64,000 nucleotides of DNA from contig NZ_JAMQAW010000017.1 of NCBI RefSeq assembly GCF_023701525.1, positions 29,948 to 93,947 on the forward strand, read 5' to 3'. The notes under the pieces are model-generated. The model was given only the letters and a program-made list of their open reading frames with translations. It was not told the origin of the DNA and searched no databases. Position numbers and translations under genes: made by a program. Source of the stretch: Streptomyces albipurpureus. GTDB taxonomy: Bacteria > Actinomycetota > Actinomycetes > Streptomycetales > Streptomycetaceae. Positions 1 through 8,391 of the stretch are shown here, piece by piece (the stretch's first letter is position 1; each line of letters starts with the position of its first letter).

Positions 1-292
1 CGATCTGGCGCGGTCCTTCGCCACCGGGCTCCCCCAGCACGATCCGCGGTGCCTCATTGGGGTGAAGTGCCACGGCCGCGTGCACCGCGTCGTGGTCGGC
101 TGCCGTCTGGGCAGCCCACCGGGCCCCTTTGATGTCGCAGCCGACCTGCACCACGGTGGTCACCCCAACGGCCGCGGCCCGGGCGAGCGCCTCCTCCACC
201 GTGCCCTCCTGCATGTCCAGGTGGGTGTGGGAGTCGGCGACCGGAACCCTCAAGGGCTCGGGCAGCGGCGGCGGGGCGGACTTGGCACTCAT
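1..292 (-). CDS. tatD: TatD family metal-dependent DNase, N-terminal part (cut by window edge)
   Basis: Only the first 97 residues are in the window; the gene continues past base 1. TatD enzymes are TIM-barrel hydrolases of the amidohydrolase superfamily with 3'-5' exonuclease activity on single-stranded DNA and RNA, using two metal ions. The N-terminal metal-binding signature is visible as DSHTHLD, with H22 and H24. It is followed by a typical VEEALARAAAVGVTTVVQVG segment, the first helix and strand of the barrel. The ATG at 292 gives a short proline-rich leader before the motif. It lies downstream of the zinc-ribbon gene and rsmI on the same strand; rsmI-tatD adjacency is common in actinobacteria. 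Confidence 0.85.
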   Translation of the reverse strand, partial: MSAKSAPPPLPEPLRVPVADSHTHLDMQEGTVEEALARAAAVGVTTVVQVGCDIKGARWAAQTAADHDAVHAAVALHPNEAPRIVLGEPGGEGPRQI

Positions 293-325
293 GGGCGCGA
301 TCCTACGAGGCCCACGCCCTCGGGC

Positions 326-796
326 TCATCTGCGGTGGAAGGGGTGCAGCAGGTCGGAGAGGTGCCAGTGGTGCTGCTTGGCCGGTGGGCCCTGCTGCCT
401 GGCCTGCTCGGGCTCCGCGGCCGGCCCGGAGTCGATCTCGTCTTCGCTCTTGTCTCCCGTGCCCAGTGGGCCGGCTGGCCGCGAGGACCTCAAGGACTTC
501 TTCTGGCGAATGGGACGCGTCGGGGTGGTGCCCATGGACCGGGCCATCAGATCCAGGACCGAGGAGACCTGTCCGGCCCTCATGATCCTGACGACATGCC
601 CTCCGCAGTTCATGCACGTGGGGCTGGAAAGCGGGGACGGCACCCGCTCGCCCGCCGCCTTGTACACGACGTACTCCTGCCCCTGGCTGTCCATGTGATG
701 CTCGATGTCGTAGGCCTGCTCCCAGCCGTGCCCGCAGCGCATACAAGCGAAGGCGTATGCCTCATGGACCCTGGCGGTGCCCGCGATCTCACTCAT
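326..796 (-). CDS. Zinc-ribbon hypothetical protein
   Basis: This 156-residue protein starts at ATG 796, which has an AAGGAG ribosome-binding site eight bases upstream; the longer frame to 865 has no such site. Two CxxC knuckles, CMRC (about residue 19) and CMNC (about residue 63), make a zinc ribbon spread over the first 65 residues. The second half is charged and rich in Pro, Gln and Ser, probably disordered, and ends in HWHLSDLLHPFHRR. I recognise it as a conserved actinobacterial hypothetical of unknown function. It sits between rsmI and tatD on the same strand, with 129 bases separating it from rsmI, so it may have its own promoter. Confidence 0.75.
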   Translation of the reverse strand: MSEIAGTARVHEAYAFACMRCGHGWEQAYDIEHHMDSQGQEYVVYKAAGERVPSPLSSPTCMNCGGHVVRIMRAGQVSSVLDLMARSMGTTPTRPIRQKKSLRSSRPAGPLGTGDKSEDEIDSGPAAEPEQARQQGPPAKQHHWHLSDLLHPFHRR

Positions 797-925
797 GCCT
801 GCTCCTTTCCACTGCCCCAGTGGACGCCCATTCCGGCGGGAGCGCATCAGCGCCTGTCGAATCATGGTGTGCTCTTTGGCCTTCCCATGCCTAGAGGGCT
901 CTGGACACGGTCTGGGCTTTGCTTT

Positions 926-1867
926 CTACCGTAGTCCTTTACCGTCTGCGGGGGCTGATCGAGCCGTGTTCTTTGCCGCCACCACCGCATCAAAGACCTC
1001 GCGCTTGGGAATTCCCGCCGCTGCCGCGACCGCGGCGATCGCCTCCTTGCGCCGCTCCCCCGCCTCCTCGCGCACCAGCACCCTGCGCACCAACTCATCG
1101 GGATCAAGCTCTCCGGGGGGCGCGTCCGGAGCGCCTTCGACGACGACGGTGATCTCACCGCGCACCCCCTGAGCCGCCCACTCGGCCAGCTCACCCAGAC
1201 CGCCGCGCTTGATCTCCTCGTAGGTCTTGGTCAGCTCCCGGCAGACGGCGGCCCGGCGATCGGCCCCAAACACCTCGGCCATGGCGGCGAGGGTGTCATC
1301 GAGCCGGTGCGGCGCCTCGAAGTAGACGAGGGTGCGGCGCTCGTTCACGTTCTCCCGCAGTCGGGCCAGGCGCTCTCCGGCCTTGCGGGGCAGGAATCCC
1401 TCAAAGCAGAAACGGTCGACCGGAAGACCGGAGAGGGCCAGCGCGGTGAGCACGGCGGACGGACCGGGGACCGCGGTGACCCGGATGTCCTGGGCCACGG
1501 CGGCGGCGACCAGGCGGTAGCCGGGGTCGGAGACGGAGGGCATGCCGGCGTCGGTGACCAGCAGGACACGGGCTCCGCCGGTGAGGGCCTCGACCAGTTC
1601 CGGGGTGCGGGCGGACTCATTGCCCTCGAAGTAGGAGAGGACCCGGCCCTTGATCTGGATACCGAGGGCTCCGGTGAGCCGGCGCAGCCGTCGGGTGTCC
1701 TCGGCGGCGACGACATCGGCGCCGGCCAGTTCGGCGGCCAGCCGGGGCGGGGCGTCCGCCATATCGCCGATGGGTGTCCCGGCGAGGATCAGCAGACCGG
1801 CGGAGGGGTCCCCCGACAGCGGTCCGAGGGGATTTTCAGGGGGCGGCTCAGTCGTCACATCGGCCAT
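926..1867 (-). CDS. rsmI: 16S rRNA (cytidine(1402)-2'-O)-methyltransferase RsmI
   Basis: RsmI uses S-adenosylmethionine to 2'-O-methylate C1402 in the decoding centre of 16S rRNA. The ATG at 1867 gives 313 residues, slightly longer than typical bacterial RsmI because of a 23-residue N-terminal extension before LLILAGTPIGD. Family blocks are clear: the N-terminal GTPIGDM loop, the AEDTRRLRRL segment, the SAM-binding VTDAGMPSVSDPG stretch, the VPGPSA loop and the FEGFLPRK motif. The C-terminal HTH-like tail (KEAIAAVAAAAGIPKREVFDAVV) is also typical. The frame continues upstream to 2173, but that part is arginine-rich shadow translation. The gene is divergent from pmt, with about 340 bases between them. 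Confidence 0.93.
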   Translation of the reverse strand: MADVTTEPPPENPLGPLSGDPSAGLLILAGTPIGDMADAPPRLAAELAGADVVAAEDTRRLRRLTGALGIQIKGRVLSYFEGNESARTPELVEALTGGARVLLVTDAGMPSVSDPGYRLVAAAVAQDIRVTAVPGPSAVLTALALSGLPVDRFCFEGFLPRKAGERLARLRENVNERRTLVYFEAPHRLDDTLAAMAEVFGADRRAAVCRELTKTYEEIKRGGLGELAEWAAQGVRGEITVVVEGAPDAPPGELDPDELVRRVLVREEAGERRKEAIAAVAAAAGIPKREVFDAVVAAKNTARSAPADGKGLR

Positions 1868-2204
1868 TGTCCCAGCGCGCCCGGCCGCCGCCGGCCATCC
1901 GGCCCGGTCCGCGGTGGCCCGGGCCCGTTTCCCGGTCTCCCCAGGAACCCGCGAACTGTGGGGACCATCACGCGCATCCCGTTCCCAGAAGCGGTTCCCT
2001 CTTCGGTGCGGACGTCTTCCGGAACCCTGGCGCGACGTTGGACTCCGGGCTCTCGGGGCGCTGAGCCGGCGCCCGGGGCGGGGACTTGGGGCGCGGGTGC
2101 GCCGGTCGAGGGAGGCGGAAAAACCCGGGTGCGACACGGGTGCCGGACCAGGCCAGTGGGGGCGGACGCACACTTGGACCGGCGAGGTTCCCTACGATGG
2201 CGCG
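1868..2204. other. Divergent intergenic region rsmI/pmt
   Basis: This 337-base stretch holds no convincing gene; both strands read as arginine- and proline-rich shadow frames. It must carry both promoters. A TACGAT box at 2193-2198 lies six bases before the pmt GTG, at the distance expected for a -10 element producing a leaderless mRNA. No matching -35 at the normal distance is obvious. Confidence 0.4.
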
Positions 2205-3929
2205 GTGACCAGTACCGCGCCACAGACCGTCCAGGGCAGGGACGCCGACGAACAGCCGCCCAGTTGGCAGCAGCGGCTGCGTAGATTCGGCTACTCGCCC
2301 CGGCCCGTGATCGGGCTGCGCGAACGCCTGGTCCCGCCGTACACCCGCCCGTCCGAACGGATCTGGCCGGTGTTCGGCATCCGTCCGGCATGGGTGAACC
2401 CACTGCTGCGGGCTTCCGCCTGGGGCGGTCCGCTGCTCGTGGCGCTGATCGCGGGCGTACTGCGGTTTTGGAACCTGGGCAAACCACACGCGGTGATATT
2501 CGATGAGACGTACTACGCGAAGGACGCGTGGGCGCTGATCAACCAGGGGTACGAGGGTGCCTGGCCCAAGGAGATCGACAAGAAGATCCTGAGGGACCCC
2601 TCGTCCATCGAGATCCCCATCGATCCCGGGTATGTGGTCCATCCCCCGGTCGGAAAATGGATCATCGGCATCGGGGAGAAGCTCTTCGACTTCACCCCGT
2701 TCGGCTGGCGCTTCATGCTCGCCGTGCTGGGCACCCTGTCGGTGCTGATGATCTGCCGCATCGGGCGTCGCTTGTTCCGCTCGACGTTCCTCGGCTGCCT
2801 CGCGGGACTGCTGCTGGCCGTGGACGGGCTGCACTTCGTGATGAGCCGTACGGCTCTGCTCGACCTGGTGCTGATGTTCTTCGTGGTGGCCGCTTTCGGC
2901 TGTCTGATCATCGATCGGGACTGGGCGCGGGCCAGACTCGCGGCCGCGCTGCCGATGGACGAGACCGGGGTGCTACGGCCGAACGAGCGGATCGCCGCGA
3001 CCCTGAGGCTCGGCTGGCGGCCGTGGCGGATCGCGGCGGGTGTGATGCTCGGGCTGGCCGCCGGCACCAAGTGGAACGGCCTCTATGTGATGGTCGCCTT
3101 CTGTGTGATGGCCGTGGTGTGGGATGTGGGAGCACGGCGCACGGCGGGCGCGAAGCGCCCCTATCGCGCGGTGCTCACCAGGGACCTGGCCCCCGCGTTC
3201 CTCTCCACCGTGCCGGTGGCGATCACCACCTACATGCTCTCCTGGTCGGGCTGGATCTTCACGGACAAGGGCTACTTCCGCGACTGGGCGGAGACCGACG
3301 GCAAGGACTCCTCCTGGAGTTGGCTCCTGCCGGACTGGCTGCGCAGCTTCTGGCACTACGAGAACGAGGTCTTCGACTTCCATGTCAGCCTGACCTCGGG
3401 TCACACCTACCAGTCGAACCCGTGGAGCTGGATCGTCCTGGGCCGGCCGGTCTCCTACTACTACGAGGACCCGAAGGCGGGCCAGGACGGCTGTCCGGCC
3501 GACACCGCCGACAAGTGCGCGAGCGAGGTGCTGGCGCTGGGCACTCCGCTGCTGTGGTGGGCGGCCTGTTTCGCGATCTGCTACATCCTGTGGCGCTGGT
3601 TCTTCCGCCGCGACTGGCGCGCGGGCGCCATCGCCTGCGCCATCGCCGCCGGTTGGGTGCCGTGGTTCCTCTACCAGGAACGCACGATCTTCCTCTTCTA
3701 CGCGGTCGTCTTCGTGCCGTTCCTCTGTCTGGCCGTGACGATGATGATCGGCGCGATCCTCGGGCCACCGGGTTCCAACGAGCGACGGCGGGCGATCGGA
3801 GCGATCGGCGCCGGGGTCCTGGTGCTGCTGATCATTTGGAACTTCATCTACTTCCATCCGCTGTACACCGGAGCACCGATCCCGGTGGACGACTGGCGCG
3901 ACCGGATGTGGCTGGATACCTGGGTCTAG
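2205..3929 (+). CDS. pmt: Polyprenyl-phosphate-mannose:protein O-mannosyltransferase (GT39)
   Basis: This multipass membrane enzyme transfers mannose from polyprenyl-phosphate mannose to Ser/Thr of exported proteins. The GTG at 2205 gives 574 residues; the longer open frame upstream reads through rsmI antisense. After a cytosolic N-terminus of about 75 residues comes the first membrane segment, and then the first extracytoplasmic loop with the catalytic acidic pair D100-E101 in FDETYYAKD. A second acidic loop, CLIIDRDW, follows. The C-terminal half has several hydrophobic helices around WVPWFLYQERTIFLFY. A TACGAT box just upstream suggests a leaderless transcript. In Streptomyces, Pmt is needed for phage receptor glycosylation and for cell-wall antibiotic tolerance. 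Confidence 0.93.
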   Translation: MTSTAPQTVQGRDADEQPPSWQQRLRRFGYSPRPVIGLRERLVPPYTRPSERIWPVFGIRPAWVNPLLRASAWGGPLLVALIAGVLRFWNLGKPHAVIFDETYYAKDAWALINQGYEGAWPKEIDKKILRDPSSIEIPIDPGYVVHPPVGKWIIGIGEKLFDFTPFGWRFMLAVLGTLSVLMICRIGRRLFRSTFLGCLAGLLLAVDGLHFVMSRTALLDLVLMFFVVAAFGCLIIDRDWARARLAAALPMDETGVLRPNERIAATLRLGWRPWRIAAGVMLGLAAGTKWNGLYVMVAFCVMAVVWDVGARRTAGAKRPYRAVLTRDLAPAFLSTVPVAITTYMLSWSGWIFTDKGYFRDWAETDGKDSSWSWLLPDWLRSFWHYENEVFDFHVSLTSGHTYQSNPWSWIVLGRPVSYYYEDPKAGQDGCPADTADKCASEVLALGTPLLWWAACFAICYILWRWFFRRDWRAGAIACAIAAGWVPWFLYQERTIFLFYAVVFVPFLCLAVTMMIGAILGPPGSNERRRAIGAIGAGVLVLLIIWNFIYFHPLYTGAPIPVDDWRDRMWLDTWV

Positions 3930-3944
3930 CCGACCCGCGCAGGG

Positions 3945-3975
3945 ACGCCCAGGGGAAGTCGGCAACCCTGGGCGT
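3945..3975 (+). terminator. Rho-independent-type hairpin after pmt
   Basis: A perfect 10-bp stem (ACGCCCAGGG at 3945-3954 with its complement at 3966-3975) has an 11-base loop and starts 16 bases after the pmt stop. There is no T-tract, which is usual in Streptomyces. Confidence 0.65.
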
Positions 3976-4104
3976 ACCCCGTTCGGCCCCTCTCCTCACC
4001 ACGAACGACCAGGGCAAACGTGAGGATCAGTCAGGGAATCCAGCCCGGAACAGGTCACGAAAAACGCTATTGGGTCACGGGTCAGTAGCGACTGGACAAA
4101 TGAC

Positions 4105-4133
4105 TTGACCCGCACACTTCAAGCCCCTAGGTT
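4105..4133 (+). promoter_or_regulatory. Predicted sigma-HrdB-type promoter of the DUF805 gene
   Basis: TTGACC at 4105-4110 and TAGGTT at 4128-4133 are separated by exactly 17 bases, a near-consensus -35/-10 pair. They lie about 56 bases upstream of the TTG start at 4189. Confidence 0.6.
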
Positions 4134-4188
4134 TCGCTGGCCTAGTCCGTCGGGACAGGCTTCCGTCGCAGTCCTATGGGGGGACGCT

Positions 4189-4545
4189 TTGAACTGGTAC
4201 CTGGATGTCGTCAAGAAGTACGCGGAGTTCAGCGGCCGTGCGCGCCGCAAGGAATACTGGATGTTCTTCCTGTTCAACGCCATCATCAGCCTTGTGCTGG
4301 TGCTTGTCGACCTCGCCCTCAGCACTTACCCGATCATCACCGGGATCTATGTGCTCGCCCTCTTCCTGCCCAACCTGGGCCTGGTGGTGCGGCGGCTGCA
4401 CGACACCGACCGGTCGGGCTGGTGGATTCTGATCGGTCTGGTCCCGATCGTGGGCGGCATCGCGATGTTCGTGTTCTCCGTCCTGGAGGGTCAGCCGCAC
4501 GACAACAAGTACGGCCCGAACCCCAAGGCGATCCAGTCCTACTGA
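4189..4545 (+). CDS. DUF805 family inner membrane protein
   Basis: This 118-residue DUF805 protein has a start chosen by family alignment: DUF805 proteins begin with an MNWY-like segment followed by a K/R-rich RGRARRKEYW motif. Here TTG 4189 gives LNWYLDVVKKY after a GGGGGGA ribosome-binding site. Three to four hydrophobic segments follow, with the conserved VRRLHDTDRSGWW motif at about residue 70 and the C-terminal NKYGPNP motif. The longer frame from 4105 would place the promoter inside the gene and lacks a ribosome-binding site. The function of DUF805 is not established. It is a single-gene unit bounded by its own promoter and a strong terminator. Confidence 0.88.
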   Translation: MNWYLDVVKKYAEFSGRARRKEYWMFFLFNAIISLVLVLVDLALSTYPIITGIYVLALFLPNLGLVVRRLHDTDRSGWWILIGLVPIVGGIAMFVFSVLEGQPHDNKYGPNPKAIQSY

Positions 4546-4554
4546 CGCCGTGCG

Positions 4555-4595
4555 CTGGCCGGCCGGGACCGCTCCCCGGCCGGCCAGCCCTTTTT
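4555..4595 (+). terminator. Intrinsic terminator with T-tract after DUF805
   Basis: A 13-bp perfect stem (4555-4567 with 4575-4587) and a 7-base loop are followed by CCCTTTTT. This is a textbook rho-independent terminator, unusually complete for this GC content. Confidence 0.9.
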
Positions 4596-4602
4596 CGCCT
4601 GC

Positions 4603-4631
4603 GGCCCACCCGTCCTACGGACCGGTGGGCC
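4603..4631 (-). terminator. Second hairpin, serving the minus-strand PPOX gene
   Basis: GGCCCACC at 4603-4610 pairs with GGTGGGCC at 4624-4631, and an inner GTCC/GGAC stem closes a 3-base loop, with one mismatch between the stems. It lies 15 bases beyond the PPOX stop at 4647, between two convergent genes. Confidence 0.6.
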
Positions 4632-4646
4632 CTCGCCATCCGAAGC

Positions 4647-5075
4647 TCACTCGGTGAGCTCCGCGACCGCGGTGACCTTGGCGACGCGGACCCTGACGGT
4701 CAGTGCGCCCGGACCGCTGTTGCGTTCCCCCACGCTCTGTGCGACGTCCTCACCCATATAGCGGGCCGCGATCTGCGTCGCCCAGTGAAGCGCCTGTTCA
4801 GGGTCCTCACTCACTTCGGCCTGCCCCTGGAGAAGCGCGAAGGCAAACGGCGGATCATCGTCCTCCACACAGATCGCCACCCTGCCGTCCCGGCGCAGAC
4901 TGCGCCCCTTGACCGACTCCTTGTCGGTGTTGAACACCAGCTCGTCCCCGTCCAGGAGGAACCACACGGGAGCGACATGGGGGCTGCCGTCGGCCCGTAC
5001 GGTGGAGAGCTTCGCGGTGCGGGTGCCCTCTGAGACGAACTTCCGCCACTCGTGCTTCGTCATCGTCTTCGCCAT
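4647..5075 (-). CDS. PPOX-class (split beta-barrel) F420- or flavin-dependent oxidoreductase
   Basis: This 142-residue single-domain protein belongs to the pyridoxamine-5'-phosphate-oxidase-like split-barrel superfamily. Visible family features are TAKLSTVRADGSPHVAPVWF (strands 2-3), the LVFNTDKESVKGRSLRRDGRVAICVED core and an EQALHWATQIAARYMGE helix. Members of this size in actinobacteria often use coenzyme F420 rather than FMN; the sequence alone does not decide. ATG 5075 was chosen; an internal ATG at 5063 is also possible. It is divergent from the penicillin-binding protein, with a TetR-type dyad in the shared promoter region. Confidence 0.85.
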   Translation of the reverse strand: MAKTMTKHEWRKFVSEGTRTAKLSTVRADGSPHVAPVWFLLDGDELVFNTDKESVKGRSLRRDGRVAICVEDDDPPFAFALLQGQAEVSEDPEQALHWATQIAARYMGEDVAQSVGERNSGPGALTVRVRVAKVTAVAELTE

Positions 5076-5241
5076 TGCCCCATCCTCGGACAGGGGCGGC
5101 GGGGCGAGCGGTTCGGCACGCCGGGCACCCACCGAGGGGTCTGCCGAGGAGCCGTCCGGGCGCCCCGACCCATCTGTCGCGGTCCCGTAACAGTCCCCGG
5201 ACACTTCGGCGACGTCCCGTAGGGTGCAAGCGACACCTTCT

Positions 5242-5259
5242 TCTTGAACGTGTTCAAGA
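5242..5259. promoter_or_regulatory. Perfect 8-2-8 inverted repeat, TetR-type operator candidate
   Basis: TCTTGAAC-GT-GTTCAAGA is a perfect dyad with 8-bp arms, 25 bases upstream of the PBP start and in the only intergenic space shared with the PPOX gene. It fits the TNNAACNNGTTNNA pattern described for KstR-type TetR regulators. No TetR gene is adjacent. Confidence 0.5.
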
Positions 5260-5284
5260 GAATTCCGGGGAGGAACTGCACACC

Positions 5285-6919
5285 ATGCGCAGTGGAGTGA
5301 AGGTCGCCGTGATCGGCGGTGCGTTCGTGCTAGTGGCCACGGGGGTGGGATACGGCGGCTACACCGTGCTGTTCGACGGGGAGGACGGTGAATCCACCTC
5401 AACCGCATCGGCCAAGCGCAAGACGGGACCCCCCGACGCCACCGAGATCGACGAGGCGTCCAAGGCCTTCCTCGCCGCCTGGGCCTCGGGTGATGCCGCG
5501 GCCGCGGCACAACTGACCAACAACCCGGTCGAAGCCCAGCCCCTGCTCGGTGAGTTCCGCTCGGCGGCCAAGGTGTCCAAGGCCGTGATCACCCCTCAGG
5601 CGCCGACCGGCGCCAGGGTGCCGTTCACGGTGCGGGCGACCGTGCGGCACGGGAAGGTGACCAAGCCCTGGTCCTACTCCTCCTACCTCCAGGTCGTCCG
5701 CGGGCTGACCACCGGGAAGCCCCTGGTCGAGTGGGCACCGACCCTGGTGCACCCCGCACTGACCAAGGGCAGGACATTGCGGACCGGACCGGTGACGGCC
5801 CCGCCGGTGACTGCGGTGGACCACCAGGGACGCGAACTCATCCGGGAGAAGTTCCCCTCGCTGGGGCCGATGCTGGACGCCCTGCGAAAGAAGTACGGCA
5901 AACTCGCGGGCGGCACCCCGGGCGTTGAGTTGGTCATCACCTCCACTGACCCCAACGCGGCCGATCAGACCCTGCTGGCCCTGAGCAAGGGCACCCCGGG
6001 CAAGCTCCGCACCGCGCTGGACGCGGATGTGCAGGCAGCGGCCGAAGCGGCGGTCAAACAACACGGTTCGGCGGCGCTGGTGGCGATCAAACCCAGTACG
6101 GGAGAGATCCGGGCGGTCGCCAACAGCCCCGCCGGCGGCTACAACACGGCGATGCTGGGCGCCCAGGCGCCCGGCTCCACGATGAAGATCGTCACCGCCG
6201 CGATGATGCTGGACAAGGGCATCGTCGAAGGCCCGGGCTCCAAGGTGGAGTGCCCCTCGACCGTGCAGTGGATGGGCCGGACGTTTGAGAACCTCGAAGG
6301 CTTCTCCCTCACCGACAGCACCTTCAAGGACAGCTTCCTGCGCTCCTGCAACACCACCTTCATCAAGGCGGTGAAGCCGCTCGACGAGCGCGATGAGTCC
6401 GGTACGGCGCTGGGTGCGACCGCTCGCAAGTACTTCGGCATCGGGCTGGAGTGGAAGACGGGCGTGGCCAGCTTCGACGGCAAGGTGCCCGAGTCGACGG
6501 GCACCGAGACGGCCGCCTCGTACATCGGGCAGGGCAGGATCACCATGAACGCCCTCACCATGGCTTCGGTGTCCGCCACCGTGCAGAACGGCGGCTTCCG
6601 CCAGCCCGTCCTGGTCCCTGCCTCGCTCGACGACCGGCAACTGGCCACCGCCCAGCGGATGCCCGGCGGCATGTCGAGCGCCCTACGGGAGATGATGGCG
6701 GCCACCGCGCAGCACGGCACCGGCCAGGCCTCGATGGCGTCGGTGCCGGGGAGCAAGGGCGCGAAGACCGGTTCGGCGGAAGTGGACGGACAGGGCAAGT
6801 CCAACAGCTGGTTCACCGCGTACGCCGGCGATCTGGCCGTCGCGGCGGTGGTCCAGTCAGGTGGCCGGGGCGGGGAAGCGGCGGGCCCGGCAGTGGCCCG
6901 GGTACTGAACGCACGCTGA
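5285..6919 (+). CDS. Penicillin-binding protein, transpeptidase with NTF2-like N-domain
   Basis: This membrane-anchored peptidoglycan D,D-transpeptidase has 544 residues. It starts at ATG 5285 after a GGGGAGG site. An N-terminal anchor (about residues 7-28) is followed by an NTF2-like MecA_N-type domain (about 50-160), a dimerisation region, and the transpeptidase domain (about 245-540). The three catalytic motifs are present: SxxK as S298-T-M-K301 in PGSTMK, SxN as S354-C-N356, and KTG at 494-496 in AKTGSAEV. The arrangement resembles the actinobacterial class B PBPs near PbpA but is not in the rodA/pbpA cluster. Its own promoter region carries a TetR-type dyad, so expression may be regulated independently of cell division. 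Confidence 0.92.
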   Translation: MRSGVKVAVIGGAFVLVATGVGYGGYTVLFDGEDGESTSTASAKRKTGPPDATEIDEASKAFLAAWASGDAAAAAQLTNNPVEAQPLLGEFRSAAKVSKAVITPQAPTGARVPFTVRATVRHGKVTKPWSYSSYLQVVRGLTTGKPLVEWAPTLVHPALTKGRTLRTGPVTAPPVTAVDHQGRELIREKFPSLGPMLDALRKKYGKLAGGTPGVELVITSTDPNAADQTLLALSKGTPGKLRTALDADVQAAAEAAVKQHGSAALVAIKPSTGEIRAVANSPAGGYNTAMLGAQAPGSTMKIVTAAMMLDKGIVEGPGSKVECPSTVQWMGRTFENLEGFSLTDSTFKDSFLRSCNTTFIKAVKPLDERDESGTALGATARKYFGIGLEWKTGVASFDGKVPESTGTETAASYIGQGRITMNALTMASVSATVQNGGFRQPVLVPASLDDRQLATAQRMPGGMSSALREMMAATAQHGTGQASMASVPGSKGAKTGSAEVDGQGKSNSWFTAYAGDLAVAAVVQSGGRGGEAAGPAVARVLNAR

Positions 6920-7011
6920 CCCGCCATCACCCCGTGATACCAGGCGCCGTCGGGGCTCTCCACCGGGAATTTCCTTCCCATACCCTGCGCGACTACCGCT
7001 AACGTGCGGTT

Positions 7012-7500
7012 ATGACCTCTCCCCATACCGAAGCCCACCCCCGTTTCGCCGAGGCCCTGCGCACGCTGGGACTCGAAGTCGAGGTCCGCCGCTTCCCGGA
7101 CGCCACCCGTACGGCGGCCCAGGCAGCGGCGGCGATCGGCTGCGGGGTGAGCGAGATCGTCAAGTCGCTGATCTTCGCGGCGGACGGACAGCCGGTGCTC
7201 GTCCTGATGGACGGCTCGTCCCGGGTGGATGTGGAGCGGGTACGCGAGGAGTTGGGCGCCCTCTCCGTGGGTCGCGCGGACGCCGATCTGGTCCGCGCGA
7301 CCACGGGGTACGCCATCGGCGGCGTACCTCCGTTCGGCCACGCCACCGAGACCCGGGTGCTGGCCGATCGCGCCCTGCTCAACCACGATGTGGTCTGGGC
7401 GGCGGCGGGGACCCCGCACACCGTGTTCGCCATGGACCCCAAGGCCCTGATCGCCCACGCGGGCGGCGCACTGGTGGACGTACGCGAGCACAGCGCATGA
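7012..7500 (+). CDS. YbaK/ProX-type aminoacyl-tRNA deacylase
   Basis: This 162-residue single-domain protein belongs to the YbaK/prolyl-tRNA-synthetase-associated superfamily, whose members hydrolyse mischarged tRNAs in trans. The family lysine is in EIVKSLIF (about residue 48), followed by VLVLMDGSSRVD, GYAIGGVPPFGH and the C-terminal VFAMDPKALI strand. ATG 7012 begins about 90 bases after the PBP stop. The last base pairs overlap the next gene (ATGA at 7497-7500), so the two are translationally coupled. Confidence 0.9.
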   Translation: MTSPHTEAHPRFAEALRTLGLEVEVRRFPDATRTAAQAAAAIGCGVSEIVKSLIFAADGQPVLVLMDGSSRVDVERVREELGALSVGRADADLVRATTGYAIGGVPPFGHATETRVLADRALLNHDVVWAAAGTPHTVFAMDPKALIAHAGGALVDVREHSA

Positions 7501-8348
7501 CACCTCTGGTGACCGCCGCGGTCCTCCTGGCGGCGATCACCCATGCCACCTGGAACGCCATGGCCCACGCGGTGAAGGATCGATTCGCCGCCTTCACCCT
7601 GCTCGTCGGCGGTTCGGCACTGGTCGGTGCGGTCATGGTCTGCTTCACCCCGCTGCCCCAGGCGGAAGCCTGGCCCTACCTCATCGCGTCGGCCCTGCTG
7701 CACCTCGGCTACCAGGCGTTGCTGTTCAAGTCCTTCAGCCTCGGTGACTTCGGCCAGATGTATCCCATCGCCCGCGGCACGGCACCCCTGGTGGTGTTCC
7801 TCCTCGCCGCCGCCTTCCTGGACGAGCAGCTGTCCGGCTGGCAACTGGCGGGCATGGTCACGGCGACGGCCGGCCTGCTGGGCATCGCGCTGTGGGGCAT
7901 CAAGGGCTCCACCACCCGACCCGACTGGCCCGCCCTACTGGCCGCACTGGCGACCGGCCTGTCCATCGCGGCCTACACCGTGGTGGACGGCGCCGGAGTC
8001 CGGGCCTCGGGATCGACGCTCAGCTACATCGCCTGGCTGACCCTGCTCCAGGGCGCCCTGATCCCGTTCTACGCCTTCGCCGCCCACGGCCGACAGCTCC
8101 TGCCCCGACTGCGCCCCTACGCGGCCCGCGGCCTCCTCGGCGCGGTCCTGTCGATGATCGCGTACGCCCTGGTCCTGTGGGCCCAGACAAGAGCCCCGCT
8201 GGCGACGGTCGCGGCCCTACGGGAGTCCTCGATCATCGCGGGCGCGGCGATAGGGGCACTGTTCTTCAAGGAGCGCTTCGGTGGGCCACGACTGGTGGCG
8301 GCGGGGCTGATGGTGGTGGGGATCGGGTTGATGCTGCGGGCGGGGTGA
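7497..8348 (+). CDS. EamA/DMT family transporter
   Basis: This 283-residue membrane protein of the drug/metabolite transporter superfamily has ten predicted membrane segments in two EamA repeats (about 1-135 and 145-280). Characteristic blocks are HATWNAMAH in TM1, the PIARGTAPLVVF segment closing the first repeat and APLATVAALRESSIIAGA in the second. The ATG overlaps the stop of the YbaK gene. The substrate cannot be deduced; relatives export amino acids or small metabolites. The gene is followed directly by decayed sequence. Confidence 0.88.
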   Translation: MTPLVTAAVLLAAITHATWNAMAHAVKDRFAAFTLLVGGSALVGAVMVCFTPLPQAEAWPYLIASALLHLGYQALLFKSFSLGDFGQMYPIARGTAPLVVFLLAAAFLDEQLSGWQLAGMVTATAGLLGIALWGIKGSTTRPDWPALLAALATGLSIAAYTVVDGAGVRASGSTLSYIAWLTLLQGALIPFYAFAAHGRQLLPRLRPYAARGLLGAVLSMIAYALVLWAQTRAPLATVAALRESSIIAGAAIGALFFKERFGGPRLVAAGLMVVGIGLMLRAG

Positions 8349-8391
8349 GGGGTGGTTGGCGCCGCGGAGCCCCAGGGGCTGTTCCGGTAAG

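Noticed and set aside
2528..4108. Large overlapping frames (for example 526 codons across pmt) as genes
   Set aside because: They are Arg/Gly/Pro-rich shadow translations of high-GC coding sequence with no family pattern; the same applies to the long antisense frames in tricorn, MMPL, acylase and galU.
5242..5259. LexA/SOS box reading of the GAAC-GTTC dyad
   Set aside because: Gram-positive LexA boxes have four bases between GAAC and GTTC; here there are two, and the genes are not SOS-related.
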